Assembly (NCBI GenBank): GCA_037903355.1
Contig: JBAJFE010000042.1
Location: 3,050,001-3,114,000, forward strand
Reading direction: 5' to 3'
DNA: 64,000 nucleotides
Origin: Trichuris trichiura
Taxonomy: Eukaryota; Nematoda; Enoplea; Trichinellida; Trichuridae
Shown piece after piece: positions 21,838 through 33,059 of this stretch (the first letter of the stretch is position 1; each line of letters begins with the position of its first letter). The notes beneath the pieces were generated by a model that made no database searches, was not told the origin of the DNA, and saw only the letters and a list, made by a program, of their open reading frames with translations. Both the position numbers and the translations under genes were made by a program.

Positions 21838-22691
21838 CTATATTATACCGATCTGTAACGAAATTGTCAATTAAATTACCCATATGCGTTAATTATTACC
21901 TTATTAGCGATGTCGAGGGCGTCCACATCTGTTGCCAAATGGACGTATGCCTTTTTCTGCCCATCAGGTCTTCAAACACGCGCCTGAACTTACAAAGGTG
22001 GGATAAAGTTCTTACCTTATTAGGGTGTTAACCTTATCAGCATCTATGTTGTACAGCTTTTTCACAGCGGCCTTTATCAATGGCTTATTTGCCTTTAAGT
22101 GCACAAGGAACACCAGTGTATTATTGTCCTCGATTTTTTTCATCGAAGACTCCGTTGTCAATGGATGCTTGATGACAGAAAAGTAGTCCAACCTCAATTA
22201 ACAAAAGTCAGATAACACACAATTAAATCATAAATCCATACGCACCTATTACGCCGAGGGGCGCTTTTGCGTAAATACTTGGGATTACGCTTAGGGCGAA
22301 ATGTCCTAGGCCGCCGAAAACGAACAGAGGTGCGCACCTTTCTCTTAAACGTAGTTCGTGCACTCTTTATGATTTTCTTCTTGACTGCCAATGCTTTCTT
22401 CACCGCTAAAATTGTTTGTCATTCACTTAGACTCAATACCTTAGAAATTTTAAATTGAACAGATTGAATGTCAGTAGAATATGTACCGTGAACAAGTGAT
22501 TAACCTTACCTTTAACTTCCTTTTCTTTCGGAACGATTTTCTGTTTCTTTGGTTCAGTTCTCTTGGAGGCATTCTTAATTGTCTTCTGTCGAACCTGTTT
22601 AATTTCCGCCTGCACCTCTGAAGTTTAGTGGAATACAGCTAAAGAAGAAAAATAAAGATAACATACTCTTTTTTCCTGGTTTCAAACTCAT
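21838..22691 (-). CDS. RPL23A: 60S ribosomal protein L23a (uL23), 6 exons
   Basis: uL23 sits at the peptide exit tunnel and helps dock SRP and other nascent-chain factors. Exons in coding order: 22667-22691, 22510-22617, 22246-22405, 22016-22192, 21900-21969, 21838-21852. They total 555 nt (184 residues) and all phases close. The N-terminus is short and Lys-rich. The conserved body reads [49 protein letters not shown] and QKKAYVHLA. The last exon is only 15 nt and encodes the conserved IGII end; reading through its intron instead would give a non-conserved tail. Most introns are 46-53 bp, one is 104 bp and one 49 bp. Confidence 0.95.
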
Positions 22692-22884
22692 CGTTGAGCT
22701 TTATGCTATAACAGAAGCGTGCTTGAAGACCGTGCTTTATGCTATGAAGCTGTTCCTATTCTCGTTCCCCGTGAAACGGCCAGTACTCGTTGGTAAAAAA
22801 CGGTGATGGTATTCAAAACACATATGTCCGACCAACGGCAGCAAGTAATTAACATTAAAACAGAAAATCACAAGTCTCACAAAA

Positions 22885-23187
22885 ATGGCATCACTGCCTT
22901 TACTGGTAACAGTTCATCTACCCATTCTTCGGTTATGTGCTTCTTCCTTACAGTTGCTATTTACTACCAACGCGAGTAGCCTTTTCAGTGAGAATAACGA
23001 ACTTGCGATGAAGCGAACGGTATACTCTGAGAATCATATCCCTCTTATGATAAGACAGCCCCGCGACAACTATTCGGTTGATATAGTGCAAATCAACTGG
23101 AAACAGTCAAGAAAACCTTATAAGTATCCATTTTCAACCTCCCGCAGTAGAAAAAATCAGGAACACTTCTCACTTCGTATAAATTGA
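22885..23187 (+). CDS. Hypothetical 100-aa protein with signal-like N-terminus
   Basis: The ATG has a favourable context (AAAATGG). About 30 N-terminal residues are hydrophobic (LPLLVTVHLPILRLCASSLQLLF), as in a signal peptide or anchor. The rest is polar and basic with an NYSVD sequon-like stretch and several RK/KR pairs. It starts 194 bp from the RPL23A start and is divergently transcribed, so a shared promoter is possible. I recognise no family. A second open stretch at 23347-23532 could be a further exon, but no splice pair stands out. Confidence 0.25.
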   Translation: MASLPLLVTVHLPILRLCASSLQLLFTTNASSLFSENNELAMKRTVYSENHIPLMIRQPRDNYSVDIVQINWKQSRKPYKYPFSTSRSRKNQEHFSLRIN

Positions 23188-25080
23188 CAACAGAACATTT
23201 GTTCCTGAGCTCCGAAATAAAGCATTTTCTACAAATTACATGAACTAGACTCAAAGCAAAACTGCTGCTACGCTCAGGTAGCACTAGCAAATAGAACAAC
23301 ATAACAGCAACTACTTAAAAGTTCACCGTTTATCAGTGGTCAGTATGTGAAACTTAACTGCAGATACATGGGAAGCGAAAGGTTAACCATACTAACTAGT
23401 AAAAAAATATCAACCCCAGAACTGAAAGGAGAAAAATCGTTCAGTTATAGAGAGTCCAATTTCCAAGGACGTACGCGGAAACATAACAAATTACAGAAAA
23501 AAAACTCGCTAGCCAGACTGCAATACCGATGATGATACATCCAACTACAGTAAGGAAAAAGTGTTCACAAGCTGACTTCAAGCTTTGGAGTGAATGAAGC
23601 TTAATTAATCACACTGTAATGCAAACAGAGTTTTTTCTTTCAGTTTACGTCGTCACTTCATTTCAAGAAACATTTAGTACAGGCCATAATTTGCCCTCTG
23701 GATTTTACCCCACAACCAACGATTATACAGTAACCTGAAAAACAAACAAAAGAATGCAGGTACAGTAATAAAAATGTCGGGAAAGTTTGGTGGCCCCGAG
23801 CAGTAAGCATGCGAAGTACAGGACAGTTCGCGGGCATTTCGCCGTGGCCAACTTGCCGCAACCAAGTCGCTGCGGTTGGTTCCCTTCTTCCCTATTCTTC
23901 GTCACGGGCATTTTGACGCTGCTGCAGCGGTGAGTGAAAGCTGTCTTAGCTTGTACGTACTGCGCTGTAACAAGACAACATTTTGCTTGTGCTGAGTAGA
24001 AACAGGGGGAAGAAAACACATAGTTGTTCTTGCTTGATTCTTTGTGCTGCTTTGAATAAAAAATGTCAGTATAAAGGGAGCAAGCCACTGACGGACATCT
24101 GGCATGAATTGCAGTAGATGAACTGATTCATCCAGTACGTTGAAGATGGAAAAAGAATTGCAAGAAATTATTCAGCAGCTATCGAATCTACCTTCCGTGC
24201 AGAACTGAAGTAGCTACTGTTGTCAAAGTTTCTTGGCTGCACGACTACTGTGTGGAACGCAGAGGAACGTATTACCTAGCTAACGTTAACGATGATTTGG
24301 TCAAATTCAATTACACCATAATCGAGTTTCATAATCGTCAAGTGCCGCTGCGTGTTTATCATACTGCTTAACCACATACAGGGGGTATGACCTAGAAGAA
24401 ACTGGAAGAATTGGGCGCCAAACCCTTCTCTCCCTCCAGCACCTTCCTAGTGCCTTACACGTACAGACCACTATTCTCTCACACTCTTGAAGTGTAACTG
24501 AAAATTTGATTTCTAACGGGATAAAACTTCACGCTGTGTAGAAATACGGCAAAAGTTGATGAGGATAGAAATCCGTAATTCAAAAAGCGCCGGTAAGGAA
24601 CGAAGTTTTCGGAATGACTTTGTTCCATCCTTCACACTGAAACATGTAGACAGCCAGTGTAATCTATCTCATTAGCAGTGATCGCTAAAGAAAGCTGTGG
24701 AAACGACAGCAAGGTGGCTCAGTAGATGATTACGACCAAAGGGGACTAATCTATGCGCCTTCGGCTTTACTGATGCAAGGATTGTAGAGAATTGCAGGCA
24801 TTTCTTTAAACTTACTGAGTTTCGAGAAAAGTTCTTAGTGAAACCTTGTGACGGTGGCCTGTTCATCCGGACAAGTTCATGTCACCATGTGCTGCACAAT
24901 GTCCGAAGAGCTCACCGCCTCTTCCATGATCTTTGTAGGATTTTTTTTTTGCGGGCATCCTTTTGCGACCATACCTTGGCGTTGTTTTCCGTCTGTTCTG
25001 TATGCACTGATCACAATCTGATGACAGTCTTTAGACCTTGCTCTGTTCTTCAGATTCAGAAAACTCAAAGAGGCACCATA
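23188..25080. other. Mostly unassigned sequence
   Basis: No gene or repeat is recognised apart from the coding-like segment at 24145-24371. The overlapping antisense frames at 23660-24100 show no homology. It ends at the gypsy insertion point. Confidence 0.4.
24145..24371 (+). other. Coding-like open segment, unidentified
   Basis: A 75-codon stop-free frame ends at TAA (24369-24371). It includes the protein-like stretch SWLHDYCVERRGTYYLAN and then FNYTIIEFHNRQVPLRVYH. A neighbouring frame just upstream reads DGKRIARNYSAAIESTFRAEL, which also looks like real protein. The two are in different frames and may be exons of a small gene or a frameshifted relic. No family is recognised. Confidence 0.2.
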
Positions 25081-25410
25081 TGTAACAGGAAATCGCTCTG
25101 CCGTTCACGGTGGTCCACATCAAGGTCATCAGGTAAAACCAGTGCGCCGACTCGCAGCAGGCGGCACGGGAAGACCGTTAGGTAGAATCGCTCCGCCGCT
25201 CACGGTGGTCCGCATCAACGTCATCAGAGAAAACCAGTTGGCCCACCCGCAGTGCTGGCACGGAGCCAAGCGGAAGAACACGACAGCTATAAAAGGGGAA
25301 GACTGAAGGAGGAGAGATCTTTCGGGCAGAACGTGCGCTGTTCTTGTCATGTCCGCTGTGCAAATGAATAAAGCTTTTCATTCGTGCTACTGAGCGCGTG
25401 AAGTTTTACA
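25081..25410 (+). repeat. gypsy 5' LTR
   Basis: Contains TATAAAA at 25288-25294 and AATAAA at 25367-25372, giving a plausible transcription start near 25320 and R-region end near 25385. The internal direct repeat CGCTC(T/C)GCCG..CACGGTGGTCC occurs twice within it. Confidence 0.95.
25288..25294 (+). promoter_or_regulatory. LTR TATA box
   Basis: TATAAAA about 80 bp upstream of the LTR polyadenylation signal. The 3' LTR carries the same box at 30436-30442. Confidence 0.7.
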
Positions 25411-25411
25411 C

Positions 25412-25428
25412 TGGCGCAGCGAACGGGA
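25412..25428 (+). promoter_or_regulatory. gypsy primer binding site
   Basis: TGGCGCAGCGAACGGG begins two bases after the LTR. TGG is expected for pairing with a tRNA 3' CCA end. I do not assign the tRNA. Confidence 0.65.
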
Positions 25429-25455
25429 TTATCGAAACCCCGCCACGACGCAGGC

Positions 25456-27042
25456 ATGGAACCACCTAGCCGCCCAGTGGTCGTGCCCCAGACTTATGAC
25501 GGTGAGGGCAGCTGGCAGAACTGGAGAACCGCCTTCGAGCAGTGTAGCATATTGAATCGGTGGACCGAGCAAGACAAGTTACAATGGTTGGCGGTGTCCC
25601 TAACGGGCGATGCTGCCTGGGCCTTTGGACAGCTGGCAGCGGAGCAAAGAGAGTCCTACGATAGCTGTATCACGGGACTCACCACCTTGCTGGTTCCACC
25701 GAATGTAGAACAGCTTAATGTGACGCTGTTCCGGACCAGACGGAAAACCAAGGAGGAGGATTGGTTCACGTTTGCACGAGAACTCTCGAAGCTGGCGGCC
25801 AGGGCATATCCAGCATTTGCACCAGAAGTGCGTGATGCTTTGTCGCTGGAACGCTTTCTGACGGAATTGGGACCTGAAGAATGGGCGAGTACCGTCCGTC
25901 GCGCGAATCCTAGTTCGCTAATGGATGCTGTGAGAATGGCGATCCAGCAAGAGGCGACGGAGCAGGCCTATCGAGGTAAGGCAACCCACAGCGCTAGGAT
26001 CCATGTGGGGGAGGTGGAGGAAGTCGCAGCGGCGATATCGAGAGGCGTTCTTCCGGAGCGAAGGGGTGGTAGTCCACCGATCTACCAGAGAGCGGGAAGC
26101 CTCGACGAGGTCCGAGCACTGCGCAACGAGGTGGATGAGCTGAAGCGGATGATGCAGGAAATGAGCCTGCAGCTTTCACCCCTGGCAGTCGGATTGCACG
26201 GAAGACAGTCTACAGAAGGGCCTCGAGCAGTAGGCCGCGCACGATGCTTCAGTTGTGGACGTCGAGGTCACCTGAGGAAGGACTGTCCTAGGATGCAAGC
26301 GGCCGAGAGCTGTCCGGATCGTTATACCAAGCCGTGGAATAAATCTCTTGATGCGTACCCAAGTGTTAATGCACGACGCAACAGTAACGCAGCCTGCGCA
26401 GACATTGTAAAAATGGCGTACGCAAAGGAATCCGGGGGAGCAAACACGGGAGCATGTTTATGTGTGCCGGTCAAAGTCCGCACTAAGTTCATACGCATGC
26501 TGGTGGATACAGGTGCGGGCCGGACCCTCTTGCGTTCTGACGAATTCCGAAGGATCGGAGGACAGTGGGAGCTATCCCCGTGCAAAGTTTGCCTATTATC
26601 AGCTGGAGGCACCGCTTTGGACGTCATGGGCAGCGTGTTACTGCCACTTCAAGTGGGGGATAAAACCTTTGCCATGGAGGTCATCGTAGTGGATAAACTA
26701 CAGTTTGCCGGCTTGCTGGGAGTTGACTTTTTGAAGCTGCACGGCTTTGTAGTTGACCTGGCCCGGGGGACCCTGAACTGTTCGGAACAGAAACTAAAGA
26801 TTCCGCTACAAAGTGCAGGCCGCGCGTCAGGGAATGGAGCATGGTCCGTGAGCCCTGGAAAATCGGCATCCATGAGCGAAAGAATGTTGCAGCGCTTAAT
26901 CGAGAGTACAGGAGCCCCGCTGACGGTGTCACAGCAAGGGAAATTACGTGGCATGTTGTCGAAGTTCTGCAATGCGTTCGCTGCCAGCGAAGTCGATTTC
27001 GGGCGAACTAGCATCCTCAAACACGACATAATAACAGACAGC
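25456..27042 (+). pseudogene. gypsy gag-protease part of the polyprotein
   Basis: Gag capsid-like region spans residues about 1-210, with YDGEGSWQNW near the start and a predicted coiled stretch near 215-240. A CCHC zinc knuckle CFSCGRRGHLRKDC lies at about 263-276. The retroviral-type protease has MLVDTGAGRTLL at about 348-359 and GLLGVDFLKLHG at about 420. The frame is open from the ATG to the insertion at 27043. Beyond it, the inserted sequence supplies a stop at 27082-27084. Counting one copy of the 8-bp duplication, this part is in frame with the RT part, so the parental element carried a single gag-pol frame of about 1480 codons. Confidence 0.93.
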
Positions 27043-27313
27043 GGATCTAGTCCGAAATCGGCCCTCCGTCGGCTGAGGCGATAACTTCAAACGGCAATGC
27101 GCGACGATATTGCGTACTGAAGTGTGATTAGCGCAGTGTGATTAGTGAATGCAGGAGGTCACTGACCCATAAACCTTATGTTTAAGCTTAGGCTTAGGCT
27201 AGGGCAGGAGAAGATAGCCGGCAAACGTATTGTTCCATTGCTGCTTAATCCGCATTTGACCTCTTTTGAAGTTATCGCCTCAGCCGACGGAGGGCTAATT
27301 TGGGACTAGACCC
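27043..27313. mobile_element. Merlin-like MITE, copy 2, inside the gypsy element
   Basis: A 271-bp insert with about 49-bp inverted ends starting GGATCTAGTC (left) and GGGTCTAGTC (complement of right), with about 4 mismatches. It is flanked by a perfect 8-bp duplication CAGACAGC (27035-27042 and 27314-27321). It interrupts gag-pol between protease and RT. Internal sequence around 27181-27215 (TTAGGCTTAGGCTAGGGCAG) is shared with copies 1 and 3. Confidence 0.9.
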
Positions 27314-27321
27314 CAGACAGC

Positions 27322-30177
27322 AATCGACCCGTCCGACATCCGTTACGTCGGCTGTCTCCCCTTGAAAGGAATGAGGTTAGTCAGCTCATCCAGCGCATGC
27401 TAGACAATAAAATCATAGAGCCGTCGAATAGCCCCTGGGCAGCCGGCATAGTTCCTGTGAGGAAGAAGGATGGCTCCATACGACTTTGCGTGGACTATCG
27501 GAAGCTCAATGAAGTGAGCCGTAGGGACGCGTACCCCATACCCCGCGTGGACGAGACACTGGAGGCACTGGCTGGAGCACGCTATTTCTCCACGATTGAC
27601 CTGTTAAGCGGTTACTGGCAAGTAGAGCTGACGGATGCCGCAAAGGAAAAGACAGCGTTTATTACCCACGATGGGCTATTCCAGTTCAACGTTATGCCCT
27701 TCGGGTTGACCGGGGCGCCGGCCACCTTCCAACGGCTCATGGAGCGCGTATTGGCTGGCTTGAAATGGAGCATATGCCTGGTGTATTTGGATGACATAAT
27801 TGTGTTCAGCCGTACAGCGGAAGAGCACATAGAACATTTAGCACAAGTACTGAGCAGGCTTCAGGAAGCGGGTCTTAAAGTCAACAGCAGGAAGTGCAAA
27901 CTATTCTGCAAGGAGGTGTGTTACCTCGGACACATTGTCAGCGAGAGAGGGATAGAGCCGGACCCGTCGTTGACCGAGAAAATGCGCACCTACCCGGTCC
28001 CGAAGTGTCTCACGGAAGTACAACGCTTCCTCGGACTGGCGTCTTATTACAGGAAGTTTATTAAGAATTTTGCTGCTATCGCGAAACCGTTGCACCAACT
28101 CACGGAAAAGAGGAAGCCATTTGAATGGTCGCTGGAATGTGCGGAAGCCTTCCACAAATTGCGGGCAGCCCTCCTGTCACATCCGGTTCTTCAGCTACCC
28201 AATTTTAGCGTTCCGTTCATTCTGGATACGGATGCCAGCGATACAGCCATTGGCGCCGTTCTTTCTCAGACTGATGCTCAGGGGCGGGAACACCCAGTAG
28301 CCTTTGCCAGCAGAACGCTTACCAGGGCCGAACGAAGATACTGCGTTACTCGGCGGGAAATGCTGGCAGTTATCACGTTCGTGGAACACTTCAGGCCGTA
28401 TCTCCAACAGAAATTTAAGCTACGCACTGACCACGGGTCCTTGCAATGGTTACGCAATTTCAAAAACCCAGACGGTCAGTGGGCGCGGTGGCAGCAAAAG
28501 TTGCAACAGTATGACTTCGTCATAGAACACAGGGCCGGAAGCAGACATGCTAATGTGGATACGCTGTCACGCATACCGTGCAAACAATGCGGCAGGAGCG
28601 GCACTGAGGGAACAAGTCAACCGGTCAACGTAGTGGTTCTAGACGGCCTGGAGGACATGAGAAAAGCACAGCTGGAGGATGAAGACGTTGGGCCCGTACT
28701 AAAAGCGAAAGAAGCCGGAATGGCAGAGCACGAGCTCAGTCGCCAGAGACGCTCAAACGCAAAAAATCTATTAATGCTGAATTGGCACCGACTGGCAGTC
28801 CGAAATGGAATACTGGTGCGGAAATGGTTTTGCGCGGATTACTCCGGCTTTCGCTGGCAGGTAGTAGTTCCAAAACGCATGATAAGCCGCGTATTGAAAC
28901 AAGCGCATGAAGGCGCCACGGCAGGCCATCTTGGTATGGAAAAAACCACAGAAAGAATCCGGGAAAGGTTCTACTGGCCTGGGTACCGGACCGACATAAA
29001 GGGCTATGTTGGTACTTGCTATGAGTGTAACACACGGAATGGCCCTCTACCGAAGGGTAAGGCACCACTACATCCCTTGCGGGCGACGAGGAGGTGGCAA
29101 AGGATAGCAATTGACATCTTGGGCCCGCTTGTTACCAGTGAGACCGGCAACCGCTACATTCTAGTCGTGATGGACTGTTTTTCGAAATTCGCGGAGGCGT
29201 TCCCGATTCCCAACCAGGAAGCCAAAACCGTGACAGCAGTTCTGGTTAACGAGTTCATCTGCAGATACGGCGTGCCGGAGGCGATCCATACAGATCAAGG
29301 AGCACAGTTCGAGTCATCAGTGTTTCAATCAATGTGTACTGAACTCGGAATTCAGAAAACCCGTACTACCGCTTATCATCCGTCAAGCAATGGCCAGGTG
29401 GAAAGAATGAACCGTACCTTGGGAGACATGCTAGCAAAGACGGTGGAAGAAAATCACAGGCAATGGGACGTAACACTTCCAAAGCTTATGATGGCATATC
29501 GAGCAAGTGTGCAAAGCAGCATTCGGACAACACCTTACACTATGGTTTTCGGGGAGCATTGTCGCCTTCCAGAGGACGTGGGCAGACTAGAGGAAAATAA
29601 TGAGTTGTCACCTGAAGACCATGTTAGACAGCTGAAGAGAGTACTAAGAAAAATACACGTGGCCGCTCGACGTCGGTTAAACGAAGCCCGAAGGCGCCAA
29701 AAGCAGCAGTACGACAAAACCAGCAGGGGAGTGCCATTTCGAGTCGGTGGGCTGGTATTCCTGCAGTCATTACGGACGATTCGGAGAGGAGAATGCAGGA
29801 AATTCACTCGACCGTGGGTCGGACCCTACCGAGTTATAGCGAAGCCCTCAGCAGTGACGTACCGGATTCGGCACCTCAAAAATCGAAGAGACGAGCAAAC
29901 CGTACATTTCGACCGTTTGAAGCCTTGCCCAAAAGCGTTACGCATTCCGCCCCAGAAGAAAAGACCTCTCCCGCGAACGGGTCGTACTACTCCGCACGTA
30001 CTTCCGAGGGCGGCCGATTACCGGCCGATGGTCATTATGGAACCAGACGACGTGCCATCATGCCTATCCCCATCAAAACACCATAGTGCCGATCCGAAAA
30101 GACCGCAACGCCAAACCCGAATGCCGACACGGTACCGTGATTACGTGATGGACCAGCCGGCCTCAGCGCGGGTTTAA
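27322..30177 (+). pseudogene. gypsy RT, RNase H and integrase part of the polyprotein
   Basis: The uninterrupted frame resumes right after the insertion. RT has LCVDYRKLNEV, FSTIDLLSGYWQ, MPFGLTGAPATF and the catalytic box YLDDIIVFS. RNase H follows (LDTDASDTAIGAVLSQ; REMLAVI). Integrase has the HHCC zinc domain (H..H..CYEC) at about residue 510-540 from 27397 and the acids in AIDILGPL, HTDQGAQFES and NGQVERMNRTL. A GPY/F module (WVGPYRV) and a basic tail end the protein at TAA. All catalytic residues look intact. The part lacks its own start because the MITE separates it from gag; the first ATG is at 27397. Confidence 0.94.
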
Positions 30178-30213
30178 GCGAAAACGTGTAAAAGGCATGA
30201 GGACATGCCTCAG

Positions 30214-30228
30214 CGGAAGGGGGAACAG
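30214..30228 (+). promoter_or_regulatory. gypsy polypurine tract
   Basis: GGAAGGGGGAACAG sits immediately before the 3' LTR. Confidence 0.75.
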
Positions 30229-30558
30229 TGTAACAGGAAATCGCTCTGCCGTTCACGGTGGTCCACATCAAGGTCATCAGGTAAAACCAGTGCGCCGACT
30301 CGCAGCAGGCGGCACGGGAAGACCGTTAGGTAGAATCGCTCCGCCGCTCACGGTGGTCCGCATCAACGTCATCAGAGAAAACCAGTTGGCCCACCCGCAG
30401 TGCTGGCACGGAGCCAAGCGGAAGAACACGACAGCTATAAAAGGGGAAGACTGAAGGAGGAGAGATCTTTCGGGCAGAACGTGCGCTGTTCTTGTCATGT
30501 CCGCTGTGCAAATGAATAAAGCTTTTCATTCGTGCTACTGAGCGCGTGAAGTTTTACA
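30229..30558 (+). repeat. gypsy 3' LTR
   Basis: Identical to the 5' LTR on reading. It is followed directly by the right CATA duplication. Confidence 0.95.
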
Positions 30559-31154
30559 CATACACTCGCCACAACGGCTGTGGTTTGCCGAACCATGAAG
30601 ACGCGCGTATAAAAAACGGTTTAATGCGGGGTAAAAGCGATAGATCGAACACACAGCTGATAACCATAGCCTCAACTGAGTAGGCTCGGACTCGACCCGT
30701 ATATGTAGCCTTCCACGACCTCTGCCCTGCGCATTCCCACGGACCGCAGTCTCTTCAGCCATCGCCTAATCCGCTTACTCGGTGGCAAGCGGCGGGACCC
30801 GCGCTAATCCTGACCCTGGCCGCCTTTGTGCTAGCCTGCGGATGTAAGGTTCTCACGCTGATGCAGAGATCGTGCTCTCTTGTTGCCGTCGAGTCTGAGA
30901 TCCTATTTCGCTCTTTGGGCTGCGCTCCCATAAACGGATTTCTGCCCGCACTCACTCGGGTGCCGGTGCGACCACCTCTGCCACAACGGCCTAAGGTTTC
31001 AGTGCGGAGTGTTCAATGAGGACGGAACAAGATAGTACTTAAAGCGTTGCACTTTACTCATGTTTTTAAATTAAAAATTTTTACCTCCAACGGCTTTCAC
31101 CGTATTTCTATACGACATGAAATTTTACCCCGTTAGAAACCAAGTTTTCAAATA
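30559..31154. other. No gene recognised
   Basis: A GC-richer stretch (30600-31000) precedes an AT-rich one. No homology, repeat boundary or RNA gene is recognised. Confidence 0.4.
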
Positions 31155-31323
31155 CAGTAGAACCTCCGAAGTTGACCACCTCCCTAAGTTGACCGAATTT
31201 TGACCACTTGGTTGGTCCGCACGTTAATAACATAATATACCCACAGTTCCTTATGTTGGCCACCTCATGTGTTGACCAGTTTTTCGCGGTCCCTTGGGTG
31301 GTCAACTTATGGAGGTTCTACTG
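31155..31323. mobile_element. Tigger-derived MITE
   Basis: 169 bp, with ends CAGTAGAACCTCCGAAGTTGACC and their inverse, flanked by TA at 31153-31154 and 31324-31325. The interior joins sequence resembling both ends of the Tigger at 568-7531, so it is an internally deleted relative. Confidence 0.9.
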
Positions 31324-31369
31324 TACATTCGTACTCACTGTGGACAAGCATTACACCGTTCGACTGTTC

Positions 31370-32760
31370 TTGCTTGTAGTTTGAAAGCACAGAAGGTAAA
31401 CTACATTTTCTCAATCGATGTTGTAATCTTGAACTCTTACCGACGGCTTTCCAATTACAATCGGGCATGCCGTAAAATATAAATAATAAAGTTCGTAGAG
31501 AAACAGATTTCTCTTTGCTCAGAAGCATGATAAGAGAAAAGCTTCTGGAGATGACATCCCTATACCGTTCGTTCAACGATCTAATGCAAAGTATAGGGAA
31601 CTCGTCAGCTTCCAGCTATGGCAGACTAGGTCTAAAACCGTCTGGAAGCTTCCGGACTGCAACTACGTATACAGTAGGACAATTGCTTGATCATAAACTT
31701 GAGCAGTTGTTGCTTTGATAACATTCTCAGGAATTTAGGAAGCACTGCAGGGGAAACAATGGACATGAGCCTGCAGACGTGAATGTAAACTACAGTGATC
31801 TTTCAATCACGGTAGCAGAAAACCTTGCGAAATGACTAAATTTTGTTCCTACTCCGAAACACGTCGGCCATTTGGAATTGATCTGGAAACTGGAGTGAGT
31901 ATGGCTCGCAGAAAGTGGAAAAATCAAGGACGACCGAATATCATCAGGAGTTTCATCGCCAGGTGAAGTATCAGTCAAAAATACTGGTCGATTATGAACC
32001 TGTCCGCATCGCTAATCACTACGCTAAAAAGTCTGGAAAAGGAAGAGTTATTAATAGTAACGAAGGAACATAAAGACAATGTTATGGTTGTAATGGACAG
32101 AAAAGTTTATAGCGACAAAGTAGAGTAGTTATTCCACAGTTACATCTATTTTCCAATAGGATTGGATCCTAACGAAAAGATACGGAAGTCCTTGGCCGGA
32201 AATCTCAGATTTGTTCAAGGAAACACGAGATCTACGCACACTAAATAAAGACAAACAGGTTACGTCAGAGTACAAGTTTCACATTTGCGCACTTATTCTG
32301 TCTTTATGTCAGCGTACCGTTGAGACCTGTGGTGGCCAGTATGAAAAGATCACCAGTGATCTGTGCACTCATTTAGCAAGACTATTAAAATCCATAACAG
32401 GATACGTGAGTTCCCGCAGAGGCAATTCATCGATTCTCGCAATACAAGTCAACGAGATCAACCTGGAATAGGATGACATTTTAGTGAGCTACGATGTGAA
32501 AGATCTGTTTACTAGCCTGCCAATGAACCAGATGTACAAGATTATTTATGTGGCATTGTCCAACGATTACTGTTTGCATGAGTGTACTAAGCTTAATCCT
32601 CACCACTTCATTTAGTTGGTACAGTTCTGCATGGAACAGGACGCTCAATTTTGTTGGGAGCGATCATATTTTTCCCGCATTAAAGAGCACCTATGGAAAG
32701 TTTCTTACCTATTCTTTGTTTCTGAAATTAAGCCAAACAAGCAAAAGGGATGGATGAGCG
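31370..32760 (+). pseudogene. Penelope-like RT fragment (N-terminal part)
   Basis: Scattered frames show the PLE order: a KEHKDNVMVVMDR motif near 32060-32100 and LVSYDVKDLFTSLPMNQM near 32480-32530, the conserved RT segment before the catalytic box. Stops and shifts are frequent and the catalytic YVDD region is not visible. Similarity fades after about 32760. The left limit is approximate. Confidence 0.65.
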
Positions 32761-33059
32761 GTTATCAGGGAAAAGTCAGAACAGAACATACTTTCAGAGT
32801 TTTTAGGATTAATTTTGTCCTGTCTTTAGCGATGGTTGTAATAGCTTTACTCGGAGGAACGGTGCGGCGGTGGCAGATTATACGGAACAGCATTTAGTTT
32901 TTACTGACAAAGACCGCCTATATCGAGGTGAACTCCACTCCGCTTATTACTGTTATTCGGTGTGTTGATGCGAATAAACAGACACTTTAATTTTTCTATG
33001 GTGGAATTAGCTCTCATGAGAAATTGTTTTTAGCCGTAGGTGATACACGAATAGCGAGA

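Larger units (their letters stand above)
25081..30558 (+). mobile_element. Young Ty3/gypsy LTR retrotransposon
   Basis: 330-bp LTRs (25081-25410 and 30229-30558) look identical base for base. They begin TGTAAC, end TTTTACA, and are flanked by a 4-bp duplication CATA (25077-25080 and 30559-30562). The order is LTR, primer site, gag-protease, RT, RNase H, integrase, polypurine tract, LTR. Integrase after RT defines Ty3/gypsy. No env gene is present. The only visible lesion is a 271-bp DNA transposon between protease and RT. Confidence 0.96.

Noticed and set aside
21900..21970. Ending RPL23A by reading through GTAATA after the fifth exon
   Set aside because: It gives a non-conserved tail. Splicing to 21838-21852 gives the universal IGII end.
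30090..30228. Possible env gene after gypsy pol
   Set aside because: Only about 50 bp separate the pol stop from the polypurine tract.
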